The notes: generated from the sequence alone by a model not told the origin. 64,000 nt of DNA from Bacillota bacterium (GCA_023441055.1 JAEZQY010000059.1:124001-188000); one strand, 5' to 3'; counted from the first letter of the stretch, positions 33,697 to 41,889 are shown. Made by a program: numbers and translations.

Positions 33697-34784
33697 CCAT
33701 ATCGGGTTATTACGGTTTCAATAACAGCGGGGACGAGGCTGTGCTGCAGTCGATCATCATGGCGCTGAAGGAAGAGGGAGAGCGGGCCGGCATTTATGTG
33801 TCGCCCGTCGTGCTCTCGGCCGATCCGGTGAAGACGTCGCGCCTATACGGCGTGGAGTCGGCGCATCGGATGCGGCCCTCCGAGCTGCGCGAAGCGATCG
33901 CCTCCTGCGACGCGCTGATCAGCGGCGGCGGGAGCTTGCTGCAGGACGTGACGGGTCTGACCACGATCCCTTATTATGTGGGCGTGCTGAAGCTCGCCCA
34001 GTGGATGCGCAAGCCGACGTTCATCTATTCGCAGGGCGTCGGCCCGGTTCAGCGCGGGAGACTGTTCAATGGGATGATTCGCGGTGCGATGAATCAGAGT
34101 AAGCTGGTCTCCGTGCGGGATGAGCAGTCAGCAGAGCTGCTGCTGCGGATGGGGGTCCGGCAAGAGGTGCTGGTCGTGCCGGACCCGGTGATGGGCTTCC
34201 CCTGGCTCGACGAGGGGAAGCTGGATATGCCGGGAGGCGACCGCATCCCGGTCGTGGGCGTGGCGGTCCGCCATTGGCGGAAGGACCGCCGCGAGCTCGA
34301 GCAGCTGGCCGCCGGCCTATCGCTGCTCGCAGAGCGCCGCCGCGTGCGCATCCGGCTGCTGCCACTGCACCCGCCCTACGATGATGATGCATCATCGCAG
34401 GTGCTGGCGCAGCTGAGCGCTCCGGCGCGGGCCGGCGCGGAGCTGGTGCGCGGCGCGCTGACGCCGCTCGCGATGCTCGAGCAGGTCGCGGGCTGCGACC
34501 TGATGATCGCCATGCGGCTGCATGCGCTCATCTACGCCGCGACGCAGCTGGTGCCGATGCTCGGCATCTCGTATGATCCGAAGATCGATCACTTCCTGCA
34601 TCGGCTCGGCGAACAGCCGGTCGGCACGACCGACTCGCTGGATCCGGAGCGGCTGGCGAGCGAGGCCGATCAGCTGCTGGACGGCGTCGACGCATGGCGT
34701 GACCGCCAGAAGCCGCGAATTGACGCCATGCGCAGTCAATCTCGACTGCCAGCGCAACAAATTGTGCGCTTCTTGCGTATATAG
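33666..34784 (+). CDS. csaB: Polysaccharide pyruvyl transferase CsaB
   Basis: Transfers pyruvate from PEP to the secondary cell wall polymer (as a ketal on ManNAc), creating the ligand that SLH domains recognise. The 372-residue protein shows the family elements SGYYGFNNSGDEAVLQSI at the start, ISGGGSLLQD (~residue 92), YSQGVGPVQ and the C-terminal AMRLHALIYAATQ block. ATG 33666 lies 9 nt after TTAGGGG; ATG 33657 abuts it. It overlaps the DUF5693 gene by 31 bp. Its presence beside three SLH-protein genes in this window is functionally coherent. Confidence 0.93.
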   Translation: MADLSVTARVAISGYYGFNNSGDEAVLQSIIMALKEEGERAGIYVSPVVLSADPVKTSRLYGVESAHRMRPSELREAIASCDALISGGGSLLQDVTGLTTIPYYVGVLKLAQWMRKPTFIYSQGVGPVQRGRLFNGMIRGAMNQSKLVSVRDEQSAELLLRMGVRQEVLVVPDPVMGFPWLDEGKLDMPGGDRIPVVGVAVRHWRKDRRELEQLAAGLSLLAERRRVRIRLLPLHPPYDDDASSQVLAQLSAPARAGAELVRGALTPLAMLEQVAGCDLMIAMRLHALIYAATQLVPMLGISYDPKIDHFLHRLGEQPVGTTDSLDPERLASEADQLLDGVDAWRDRQKPRIDAMRSQSRLPAQQIVRFLRI

Positions 34785-34861
34785 GTACAATGCAACGAAG
34801 GCATCGTTACGGAATAACTTTCGTTATGAGCCATAAGGAGCCTTAAGGAGCGATACAGCTG

Positions 34862-35626
34862 ATGCAAGCGAGGCAACAACCGATACCAACCGTCTCCCTA
34901 TTCGGCGTGCATGTGTCGAAGCTGGACATGCAAGCATCGATCGACTATCTGATCGGAGCGGTCGAGCGGCGTGAGCCGCACCAGGTCATCACCGCAAATC
35001 CGATCATGCTGATGACTGCGCTGGGTGATCCCGCCTATATGGCGATGATGAAGCAGGCCGAGTTCATCGTGCCGGACGGCACTGGCGCGGTGTGGGCCGC
35101 TGGGTATGTCGGACAGCCGGTCGCGGAGCGTGTGCCCGGGATCGAGCTCATGCATCATCTACTGGCTGCGGGTGAGCAGCGCGGCTGGCGCGTGTACTTG
35201 CTGGGCGCATCACCGGAGACGATCAAGACCGCGCATGAGCGGCTGACGATGGATTATCCGCGTCTGACATTCGCCGGGTATCGCGACGGCTTCTTCACGG
35301 ATGATCAGGATGCTGAGGTGATCGCGGAGATTCAGGCGGCCAAGCCGGATTTATTATTCGTCGCGCGCGCGGTGAATAATCAGGAGCCTTGGATCGGACG
35401 ATATAAGGAGGAGCTCGGCGTGCCGGTCATGATGGGTGTCGGCGGCAGCTTCGATGTCGTCGCTGGCAACGTGAAGCGAGCGCCCAAGCTGTTCCGGCAG
35501 CTGCGCGCGGAATGGCTGTACCGGCTGCTGATGCAGCCGACACGCTGGCGTCGCATGCTGGCCTTGCCGCAATTCGCGATCAAGGTCATGCGTGAGCGTG
35601 AGCGAGTGACGCAGGACATCTGGTGA
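34862..35626 (+). CDS. tagA: WecG/TagA/CpsF glycosyltransferase
   Basis: Probably adds ManNAc from UDP-ManNAc to undecaprenyl-PP-GlcNAc, the second step of wall teichoic acid or secondary wall polymer linkage-unit synthesis. The 254-residue protein has the family motifs VITANPIMLM, IVPDGTGAVWAA and RVPGIELMHHLL. The usual GxPxQExWI motif is altered to ARAVNNQEPWI. The C-terminal basic helix region (residues ~210-254) is the membrane-docking part in TagA homologues. Located between csaB and tagO, it supplies the polymer that csaB modifies. ATG 34862 follows AAGGAGCGATACAGCTG. Confidence 0.9.
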   Translation: MQARQQPIPTVSLFGVHVSKLDMQASIDYLIGAVERREPHQVITANPIMLMTALGDPAYMAMMKQAEFIVPDGTGAVWAAGYVGQPVAERVPGIELMHHLLAAGEQRGWRVYLLGASPETIKTAHERLTMDYPRLTFAGYRDGFFTDDQDAEVIAEIQAAKPDLLFVARAVNNQEPWIGRYKEELGVPVMMGVGGSFDVVAGNVKRAPKLFRQLRAEWLYRLLMQPTRWRRMLALPQFAIKVMRERERVTQDIW

Positions 35627-35646
35627 AGCGTTTAGCTGAGCAGCTT

Positions 35647-35810
35647 GGTGCTGTACCAGACGAACGTCGGCGGATATAGTGAAATTGTTTAGCATAATGG
35701 TGCTGTACCAGGTGAACGTTAGCGGATATGGTGAATTTTTTTAGCATAATGGTGCTGTACCAGACGAGTGGTAGCAGATATAATAGAAATTTGAGTATAA
35801 TGGTGCTTTG
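35647..35810. repeat. 52-bp tandem repeat array between tagA and tagO
   Basis: Units beginning GGTGCTGTACC start at 35647, 35699 and 35751 (52 and 52 bp apart), with a partial fourth at 35802. Units 1 and 2 differ at only a handful of sites; unit 3 is 51 bp and more diverged. Each unit ends in CATAAT, except that unit 3 ends in TATAAT (35796-35801). No conserved palindrome is seen. The array fills most of the tagA-tagO gap. Confidence 0.88.
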
Positions 35811-35849
35811 ACAGCTGATCTAGCTGAGCTAAGGAGTGAAGAATACCCT

Positions 35850-36938
35850 ATGTTCTTATTATATATAATTGGATTTATCGCAGCCCTGCTGCTGTCTGTC
35901 ATCCTGACGCCGTTCGTCATCCGGCTGGCCCACCTCGTGGGCGCGGTCGATGCGCCGAATGCGCGCAAGGTGCACACCCGCATCATGCCTCGTCTGGGTG
36001 GACTAGCCATCTATCTCGCCTTCGTCGGCGGATTCCTGGCGCTCAGCCCGGCCTTCGGCCTGATCGATACCGGCCTGAAGGCGAATGCGGCCTGGGGGAT
36101 CCTCATCGGCGGCACCATTATCGTGCTCACCGGCGTGCTCGATGACCGCTTCGAGCTGTCACCGAAGTTCAAGCTGCTCGGCATTCTCGCTGCGGCGATC
36201 GTCGTGGTATCCTTCGACATGAAGGTGGAATTCATCAATATTCCGTTCCTCGGCGCGGGCCACAGCTTCGGCGAATGGCTCAGCATTCCGATCACGATCT
36301 TCTGGATCGTCGGCGTGACCAACGCGATCAACCTGATCGACGGCCTCGACGGCCTTGCCGCAGGTGTATCCGCGATCTCCATCGGCACGATACTCGTGCT
36401 GGCGGTCATGATGGGCAATGTCACGGTCATCATCCTGTGCGCGGTGCTGCTCGGCAGCATACTCGGGTTCCTATTTTTCAACTTCCATCCTGCTAAGATA
36501 TTCATGGGCGACTCCGGGGCCTTGTTCCTCGGCTTCAGCATCGCCACCTTGTCCATTCTCGGCTTCAAGCAAGCGACCCTCGTGTCGTTCGTTGTCCCGC
36601 TGCTGATCATCGCGATTCCGTTCTCGGATACGATCTTCGCGATCATCCGGCGCAAGCTGAACAACAAGCCGTGGAACGCGGCTGACAAGAACCATCTGCA
36701 TCACTGCTTGCTGGAGCTGGGACTCAGTCATCGCAACACGGTGTTGCTCATCTATGGGCTGTCCGGTGTGTTCGGCCTGCTGGCGATCCTGCTCTCCAAC
36801 GCGGCGCAGTGGGTCACGGTCATCGCAGTCGTTGTCGTGCTGCTGCTGATCGAGATCGGCGCGGAGCTGATCGGCGTGATGAACAGCAAGAAGAAGCCCG
36901 TGCTGAACTTCGTGCGCTGGCTGATTCAGTTGAAGTAA
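35850..36938 (+). CDS. tagO: Undecaprenyl-phosphate N-acetylglucosaminyl-1-phosphate transferase (TagO/WecA type)
   Basis: Starts wall polymer synthesis by placing GlcNAc-1-phosphate on undecaprenyl phosphate at the membrane. The 362-residue protein has about ten to eleven helices and the MraY/WecA cytoplasmic motifs: VLDDRFELSPKFKLL, NLIDGLDGLAAG, FNFHPAKIFMGDSGALFLGF with the catalytic-site Asp residues, and the His-rich DKNHLHHCLLELGLSH loop. ATG 35850 is the best in-frame start, 13 nt after TAAGGAG; the upstream TTG 35808 lies in the repeat array. Expression is expected to run from within or just after that array. Confidence 0.92.
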   Translation: MFLLYIIGFIAALLLSVILTPFVIRLAHLVGAVDAPNARKVHTRIMPRLGGLAIYLAFVGGFLALSPAFGLIDTGLKANAAWGILIGGTIIVLTGVLDDRFELSPKFKLLGILAAAIVVVSFDMKVEFINIPFLGAGHSFGEWLSIPITIFWIVGVTNAINLIDGLDGLAAGVSAISIGTILVLAVMMGNVTVIILCAVLLGSILGFLFFNFHPAKIFMGDSGALFLGFSIATLSILGFKQATLVSFVVPLLIIAIPFSDTIFAIIRRKLNNKPWNAADKNHLHHCLLELGLSHRNTVLLIYGLSGVFGLLAILLSNAAQWVTVIAVVVVLLLIEIGAELIGVMNSKKKPVLNFVRWLIQLK

Positions 36939-36945
36939 GTGAGAT

Positions 36946-37155
36946 TTGACTGTATACGTTCAGACAATTTCGATATATAGTGGTACTAGGCAGATACTCT
37001 GCTTCAATTACGCGGAAGTGGCACTCGCGCGTACCCGCTTGGGGGCACGGATTTACGTGGAAAATAATACCCTGTTCGTCCCACAAGGAGATTGTCCTTG
37101 TCGCTGCCGCTAAATTATCATCATGATCGACCTTGATTATATCAGGGTCGATTCT
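36946..37155 (+). other. Intergenic region with possible structured small RNA
   Basis: Between tagO and the Rpn gene (371 bp) no ORF is convincing. TTGACT (36946) and TATAGT (36976) are promoter-like but poorly spaced. From about 36989 GGCAG pairs with CTGCC near 37110, enclosing several short inverted repeats (for example GCAGA/TCTGC and CAAGGA/TCCTTG), and a 12-bp stem (37126-37137, 37141-37152) with TCTTTGTT after it closes the region. This could be a free-standing RNA of ~170 nt or the 3' leader-like tail of tagO; a family cannot be named. The stretch 37160-37309 shows only a short hairpin (GCAGCCATATGGCTGC). Confidence 0.35.
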
Positions 37156-37158
37156 TTG
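37126..37158. terminator. Hairpin terminator downstream of tagO
   Basis: ATCGACCTTGAT (37126-37137) and ATCAGGGTCGAT (37141-37152) form a 12-bp stem with one G-T pair and a 3-nt loop, followed by TCTTTGTT. It would stop tagO transcripts or a separate small RNA. Confidence 0.75.
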
Positions 37159-37309
37159 TTCAAGGAGAAGTTACGCGATGCTGTCAGTTCATGAATTATT
37201 GACTATACAGAATCGCCTTCGCCAACTAACATTGCACTTTCAAATCTAATTCAGTTTATGGATGTACGGAGCAACAACAGCAGCCATATGGCTGCTGCGT
37301 TCATGATTA

Positions 37310-38203
37310 TCAGGTGTTTATGGATTGATCTTGATTAGTCTGTGCAATCTCAGCCTCACCCAGTCCAGTAGCTTTCTTGATGAATTCTAGATCCGCCCCC
37401 ATCGCAAGCAGGTTCCTGGCGACCTCAACTTTTCCTTCCTTCTTCCCTTCCTTCTTCCCTTCTTTCTTCCCTTCCTTTAATCCCTCTTTCCGACCTTTCT
37501 TCTCCCAGGATGTCATCAGTTCCATCACTTGCGCCTCCTTTGGCATTTGTTGGACTTCGTTATATAGCACGAACTCTTCCTGTGCGTTTAATTTGAGATA
37601 CGTATCGAAGAATACAGCTAGCAGCTCTGTTCGAGCGGGATCAAGTTGAAGTCGTACCAGCATGCGCAGAAACTCCAGCTTCACCCTGACCTTCTCGCTC
37701 TTATTATACCCCATTTTGCTAAGTAAGGCAGCGGCTACCGGATTATTCGATTGCATATATTCGCGCCAATTATGCTTATGTAATTCGATCGTGGAATAGC
37801 GGAAAGTCATCACCTGGAGGAATGGAAACCCCCAGCCGAACGTATCTGGTTCGTCTCGAGCAGCGCCATGACTAAACACGGCAATGGGCATGATTCGTCG
37901 CCGGTACTTCTCGTAGAGTCGGCTGGCATACAGGAACATCCGCTCAGGGAATTCTGCTTCCACATAGGACTGCGGCTCGATATGGATGATAATCAGTGCG
38001 GCTTCCCCCTTCAGGCGCACCTCTACTAGCAGATCGACTCTCCCCTTCTTGCCTCCCGTTATATCGGTGTACACTTCCTCAGACAGAAACTTCACATGCT
38101 CGTAGTCGATCATGGCATCCAAGTCGGGATAGAATAACTGGATAAACTCACGAAAGAACGTACGCAACAACTCCTTGAATAATCGGTCATGATCAATCGC
38201 CAA
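37310..38203 (-). CDS. Rpn family PD-(D/E)XK nuclease / recombination-promoting protein
   Basis: A 297-residue protein of the Rpn (transposase_31-like) family, whose members cut DNA and promote RecA-independent recombination in E. coli. It begins DHDRLFKELLRTFFREFIQ, and the nuclease core is GRVDLLVEVRLKGEAALIII followed by HIEPQS, giving the Asp and ExQ residues of the PD-(D/E)XK site. A central YASRLYEKY block is also typical. Near the C-terminus EGKK is repeated several times from 12-bp DNA repeats. It is the only minus-strand gene in the first 53 kb, so it is likely a separate acquisition into the wall-polymer region. Confidence 0.8.
   Translation of the reverse strand: MAIDHDRLFKELLRTFFREFIQLFYPDLDAMIDYEHVKFLSEEVYTDITGGKKGRVDLLVEVRLKGEAALIIIHIEPQSYVEAEFPERMFLYASRLYEKYRRRIMPIAVFSHGAARDEPDTFGWGFPFLQVMTFRYSTIELHKHNWREYMQSNNPVAAALLSKMGYNKSEKVRVKLEFLRMLVRLQLDPARTELLAVFFDTYLKLNAQEEFVLYNEVQQMPKEAQVMELMTSWEKKGRKEGLKEGKKEGKKEGKKEGKVEVARNLLAMGADLEFIKKATGLGEAEIAQTNQDQSINT
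37434..37480. repeat. 12-bp coding repeats (EGKK) in the Rpn gene
   Basis: CCTTCTTCCCTT-like 12-mers are repeated about four times; read on the minus strand they encode EGKKEGKKEGKKEGK. Copy changes add or remove four residues without shifting the frame. Confidence 0.85.
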
Positions 38204-38246
38204 CTAAACTCCTCCTGTCTCGCCGCGTTGAGTACGCATTAATATC

Positions 38247-38293
38247 AAAAAAGCACCATGCGCGCAGAGATAATCTCTACAGGCACGGTGCTT
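38247..38293 (-). terminator. Minus-strand intrinsic terminator without an obvious gene
   Basis: AAGCACC (38251-38257) and GGTGCTT (38287-38293) close a structure containing AGAGA/TCTCT; six As at 38247-38252 make a U-run when read on the minus strand. No minus-strand gene lies upstream (between 38294 and the plus-strand MBOAT start), so it would end a short non-coding transcript or act on antisense RNA. On the plus strand it has no T-run. Confidence 0.65.
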
Positions 38294-38486
38294 CCGTGAT
38301 CGGCATTTGGATTTACAGCCAGTATAGCACATCTGTATCCAATTTCCAGCGATTTCTTCGTGAATAAGTGAATGTGTTGAATGTGTAAGGCTTCTCCCAC
38401 CCCCCCCCTGATACTCCCCCGTGAATCATGGTATAATAGCCTTCGATTATGCATGCACGATACGCAACCATCCACGAGGTGTCGCC

Positions 38487-40010
38487 ATGGTATTCCACTC
38501 ATCCAACTTCCTAATCTTCATGATCCTACTGCTCATCCCCTACTACCTGTGGCAGAGGGGACGCATATCGATGCTCATCGTAGCGAGCTGCATCTTCTAC
38601 GCGGCGTCCGGGCTGGGACTGCTGCTCCTGTTCATTGCGATGACCATCGTGACGTTCCTGGCGATGCGGCTCATGCAGCGTCCGCGCCTGCGCTGGATGT
38701 TCTGGGTCGGTATTGCGGCGAATGTGGGGAATTTGGTTTATTTTAAATATAGTCTCATGTTCCTCAGCACCATCGAGCTCACACTAGGGCGGGAGTTGCT
38801 GCTCACCGAGCTGGCGCGCAGCTGGCTGACGGAAGGGCAAGGGGATCTGCTGCTGCCGGTCGGGATCTCGTTCTATACGTTCCAATTCATCTCCTACCTG
38901 ATCGATGTGCGGCGGGGGACCGTTGAGGGGACGCGCAACCCGCTGCGCCTCTGGATGTATGTGGCCGTGTTCCCTCATCTGATGGCAGGGCCGATCATGC
39001 GAGGCGGTGAGCTGATCCCGCAGCTGGACAAGCTGAACGAATCGTCGATTCGCTGGCACGAGATCCGGTTCGGGCTCTATATGATCCTGGTGGGGCTGAT
39101 CAAGAAGGTCGCGCTCGCCGATCAGATTGCGCCGATTGTGAATGTGCTGTATGAGGACGTCGGTGTGCTCTCGGGCGCGCAGGCGTGGATTGCCACGTAT
39201 CTGTTCGGGTTTCAGATCTACTTTGACTTCTCGGCTTACAGCGATATGGCGCTCGGACTCGGCTATCTGCTGGGCTTCCAGCTGATTATTAACTTCCGGA
39301 CTCCGTTCCTCAGCTCCAATCCGAGCGAATTCTGGAATCGCTGGCACATCTCCCTATCCCGCTGGATCAGGGACTATATCTACATTGGACTCGGCGGCAA
39401 TCGCAAGGGAGCGACTCGCACCTATGTGAACCTGCTGGCGGCGATGCTGATCTCCGGGCTGTGGCACGGGGCGGCCTGGCACTTCGTAATATGGGGCGGC
39501 GTGCATGGCCTGCTGCTCGTGCTGTATCGGTGGTGGACGAAGCTGATGAACCAGATCGATCGGGACAAAATAATACGCACCAACTGGCTCTACCGCCTGC
39601 TGGCAATCTTCCTGTTCTACCATGTCGTGACGTGGACCTGGGTGTTCTTCCGCGCGGAGTCGCTGCGGGAGGCGTGGACGCTGACGCTGAAGATGGTTGG
39701 CGTCGGCGCTAGCGCTGCAGGCGCTGCAGGCGCTGCAGGCGCTGCAGGCGTATCCCCTTCGCTCAGCGAGGTTCCGATCTTCGCGGCATGGGGCCTATCC
39801 CCCTCGCTCAGCCAGCTGTTCCTGCTGGTCGGCGCGCTCTACGTGCTGCATATTCTCGAATGGGGGCTGCGGGATCGTGAGCGGCAGGTGAGCCGGGTGT
39901 GGCACTGGGTGCCGGCGCCGCTGCGCGGAGTCGTCTATGCGGGGATCATCCTCATGCTGTTCTACTTCATGAAGGGGGAGACGTATGACTTCATCTACTT
40001 CCAATTCTGA
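38487..40010 (+). CDS. MBOAT family membrane-bound O-acyltransferase (PatA/AlgI/DltB-like)
   Basis: A 507-residue membrane protein with about 11-12 helices. The MBOAT core is clear: LLLPVGISFYTFQFISYLID, FDFSAYSDMALGLGYLLGF, NPSEFWNRWHISLSRWIRDY and SGLWHGAAWHFVIWGGVHG with the catalytic His. Such proteins pass acyl groups across the membrane to an SGNH partner that acetylates wall polymers. ATG 38487 follows CGAGGTG, and TATAAT lies at 38432. An Ala/Gly-rich loop is encoded by four 9-bp repeats (39713). The next gene overlaps by 26 bp and encodes the SGNH-type partner, so the pair probably O-acetylates the secondary wall polymer; this is inference. Confidence 0.9.
   Translation: MVFHSSNFLIFMILLLIPYYLWQRGRISMLIVASCIFYAASGLGLLLLFIAMTIVTFLAMRLMQRPRLRWMFWVGIAANVGNLVYFKYSLMFLSTIELTLGRELLLTELARSWLTEGQGDLLLPVGISFYTFQFISYLIDVRRGTVEGTRNPLRLWMYVAVFPHLMAGPIMRGGELIPQLDKLNESSIRWHEIRFGLYMILVGLIKKVALADQIAPIVNVLYEDVGVLSGAQAWIATYLFGFQIYFDFSAYSDMALGLGYLLGFQLIINFRTPFLSSNPSEFWNRWHISLSRWIRDYIYIGLGGNRKGATRTYVNLLAAMLISGLWHGAAWHFVIWGGVHGLLLVLYRWWTKLMNQIDRDKIIRTNWLYRLLAIFLFYHVVTWTWVFFRAESLREAWTLTLKMVGVGASAAGAAGAAGAAGVSPSLSEVPIFAAWGLSPSLSQLFLLVGALYVLHILEWGLRDRERQVSRVWHWVPAPLRGVVYAGIILMLFYFMKGETYDFIYFQF
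39713..39748. repeat. Four perfect copies of GCGCTGCAG inside the MBOAT gene
   Basis: Four head-to-tail 9-bp units encode an alternating Ala-Ala-Gly tract (residues ~410-421) between two membrane segments. Gains or losses keep the frame and would only change loop length. Confidence 0.95.
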
Positions 40011-41037
40011 CGCGCGCGACGTCTCCCGCTGGCATCGCTTCCGCTATCTCGGCTGGGGCCTGCTGATCGCGGCCGTGCTGGTCAGCGCGGCGGATGTCCG
40101 GATCTTCCGAAGCGCATACACCTACGATATTGGTGGCGCGAGCGGAGCGCGTGGCGGCTCGATTGGCCAGTGGGCGCATATCGATCGCGCCTTCGAGGCG
40201 GTAGATCCTGCCAAGATCGAGTATGCGATCTTCGGCGATTCGCAGAGCATTGACGGGCTGCTGCCTGCGGTGATGGCCGAGGAGTTGGGCGTTCAGGCCG
40301 AGGCGATCTTCAACTTCAGTGTCACCGGCGGCAAGCCCTCCGATAACGTGTACACCTATCGCACCTACATCGATCGCATGCCGAATCTGCGCAGGGTGAT
40401 CTATGTGGTCAATGAGCATCAATTCAATAATGCGGATGTTGGGGCTGATGTGAAATTCAAATTCCATGCGCGTCTGGGCGAACGGTTGCGGGCAGTTGAT
40501 ACAGACAATTACGGCGAGCTGCTCACAGGCTGGGCGCTGCGCTCCTATGGCTTGCGCGGGGAGTGGACGAAGCTGGTCGAGCGCTACCGGGTGGGCTGGT
40601 GGCCTGCAGAGCCGCATCTGTATCCCGGCGGCATTCAGCCGACAACGTGGTCGCCACCGGAGAATCGCAGTGAGACGTATGCGCGCGAGGTGGCGGATCG
40701 CTGGTTCGAGAACTGGGAGCCGGATGGCGTGCATACCCAGCAATTCAGCTGGCTGATCGCGGATATGAAGCAGGAGCGGGGGCTGGATGTCGTGATCGTG
40801 CAGCTGCCTCGAACGGCTTGGTTCGAATCGATTGTGGAAGGCGACTATTCGGCACAGCTGGAGGAGTATCAGCAGCGCATTCGGACGGCGGCGGATCAGG
40901 CGGAGGGCGTGGAAGTTGCCGTAATCGAGATGGATGCGGCAGGTCTGACGGTCGAGGATTTCCGTGACGCCAACCATGTGAACGCGTCCGGCGCGGACAA
41001 GCTAAGCCGCTATGCAGCGAATCGCTGGTGGCGATAA
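39985..41037 (+). CDS. SGNH/GDSL-fold wall-polymer acetylation partner (AlgJ/DltD/PatB-like)
   Basis: A 350-residue protein with one N-terminal membrane helix (residues ~20-38) and an extracellular SGNH fold. The nucleophile block is AIFGDSQSIDG, an Asn-containing block is NEHQFNNADV, and the C-terminal D-x-x-H is DANHVNASGADKLS. With the overlapping MBOAT gene it forms a two-part acyltransfer system like PatA/PatB or AlgI/AlgJ, in which this protein moves the acyl group to the polymer. ATG 39985 lies within the MBOAT gene behind AAGGGGGAG. The polymer target is inferred from nearby csaB, tagA and tagO. Confidence 0.82.
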   Translation: MTSSTSNSDARDVSRWHRFRYLGWGLLIAAVLVSAADVRIFRSAYTYDIGGASGARGGSIGQWAHIDRAFEAVDPAKIEYAIFGDSQSIDGLLPAVMAEELGVQAEAIFNFSVTGGKPSDNVYTYRTYIDRMPNLRRVIYVVNEHQFNNADVGADVKFKFHARLGERLRAVDTDNYGELLTGWALRSYGLRGEWTKLVERYRVGWWPAEPHLYPGGIQPTTWSPPENRSETYAREVADRWFENWEPDGVHTQQFSWLIADMKQERGLDVVIVQLPRTAWFESIVEGDYSAQLEEYQQRIRTAADQAEGVEVAVIEMDAAGLTVEDFRDANHVNASGADKLSRYAANRWWR

Positions 41038-41113
41038 TAGGTTTTACTTCGGAATAAGTATGATTTGTAATTAAGTTGGACTTGATAATATGTTGTACAG
41101 AGGGGTGAGGCAA

Positions 41114-41383
41114 ATGGTGAAGTGTCAGACAGAGCGAATAACGAACAAAGGAATGGTCGTTATCCCAATTGAAATTCGAAGACAGCTTCATATTGAGGAA
41201 GGAGATAAGCTGGAAATTTCAGTGGATGATGGAGTTGCCACCTTCCGAGTGGTGAAGAAGAAATCTGTACTCGATGCGTTCGGCATGCTTAAGACGGATA
41301 AGCCATATCAGCCCATTAGCCAGATTAGGGAGACCGTAATGGCGGATATGGTACGCGAGAAGATGGACACCGAGCATGAATAG
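41114..41383 (+). CDS. AbrB/MazE-type antitoxin
   Basis: An 89-residue protein with the swapped-hairpin AbrB DNA-binding fold: TERITNKGMVVIPIEIRRQL followed by IEEGDKLEISV. The C-terminal ~40 residues should wrap and neutralise a PIN toxin. ATG 41114 follows AGAGGGGTGAGG; the upstream in-frame ATG 41090 does not have such a site. It overlaps the following PIN toxin gene by 8 bp, the usual arrangement of VapBC-like modules, in which the antitoxin also represses the operon. Confidence 0.85.
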   Translation: MVKCQTERITNKGMVVIPIEIRRQLHIEEGDKLEISVDDGVATFRVVKKKSVLDAFGMLKTDKPYQPISQIRETVMADMVREKMDTEHE

Positions 41384-41785
41384 ATTCATTGTTGATACGA
41401 ATATGTTGATTAGGACCCTTGTTGATGATAACGATCCGCAGCGTCAAGCCATACTAAGCATACTCACCAGAGTGTCGAGCGGTGAGATCATTCTGGTAGT
41501 ACGCAATGAAGTTGTCATCGAAGCAGTGTGGGTTTTGAAATCCTATTATAAGTTACCTCGGGCGTCAATTGCGCGTGCAGTAGGGCGCTTCTTGGGTTCT
41601 GACGGTATAGAGTCGAGCAGAGAGATCCGGACGGCGATTGGCTATTAGAGACCGTGAATGCAGACATTGTCGACCTGTTATTGTCCACGTACGCAACCAG
41701 CACGAGCACAGCTGTACTGACTTGGGATCAGGATTTCCTCAAGTTGAATTGTGAATCTTACACACCCGAACAAATCGATAATTGA
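41376..41785 (+). pseudogene. PIN-domain toxin, frameshifted (VapC-like)
   Basis: The first 90 residues (FIVDTNMLIRTLVDDND with the first active Asp, then RNEVVIEAVWVLKSYY with the Glu) are a normal PIN start, but the frame stops at 41646-41648. From about 41620 the -1 frame continues sensibly as GDWLLETVNADIVDLLL and AVLTWDQDFLKL, supplying the missing acidic residues, and ends at 41783-41785. A single frameshift therefore separates the two halves of the RNase. Either the toxin is dead while its antitoxin remains, or the shift is programmed; no slippery run is visible. Confidence 0.8.
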
Positions 41786-41818
41786 GACCATTCGCCTATG
41801 CGATTGGTCTAATTTTTT
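41785..41818 (+). terminator. Intrinsic terminator of the toxin-antitoxin unit
   Basis: AGACCATTCGC (41785-41795) and GCGATTGGTCT (41800-41810) pair with one mismatch, followed by AATTTTTT. It overlaps the restored stop codon of the PIN frame. Confidence 0.88.
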
Positions 41819-41889
41819 GAACGGAAGGCACCGATATATGAGAAGAGTGTCTTCATCCTGTTCCGACAAGAATCGTGAATCAGGACAAC

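Noticed and set aside
39991..40977. Minus-strand 328-residue ORF opposite the SGNH protein gene
   Set aside because: Shadow of a gene with clear SGNH motifs and an overlapping operon partner.
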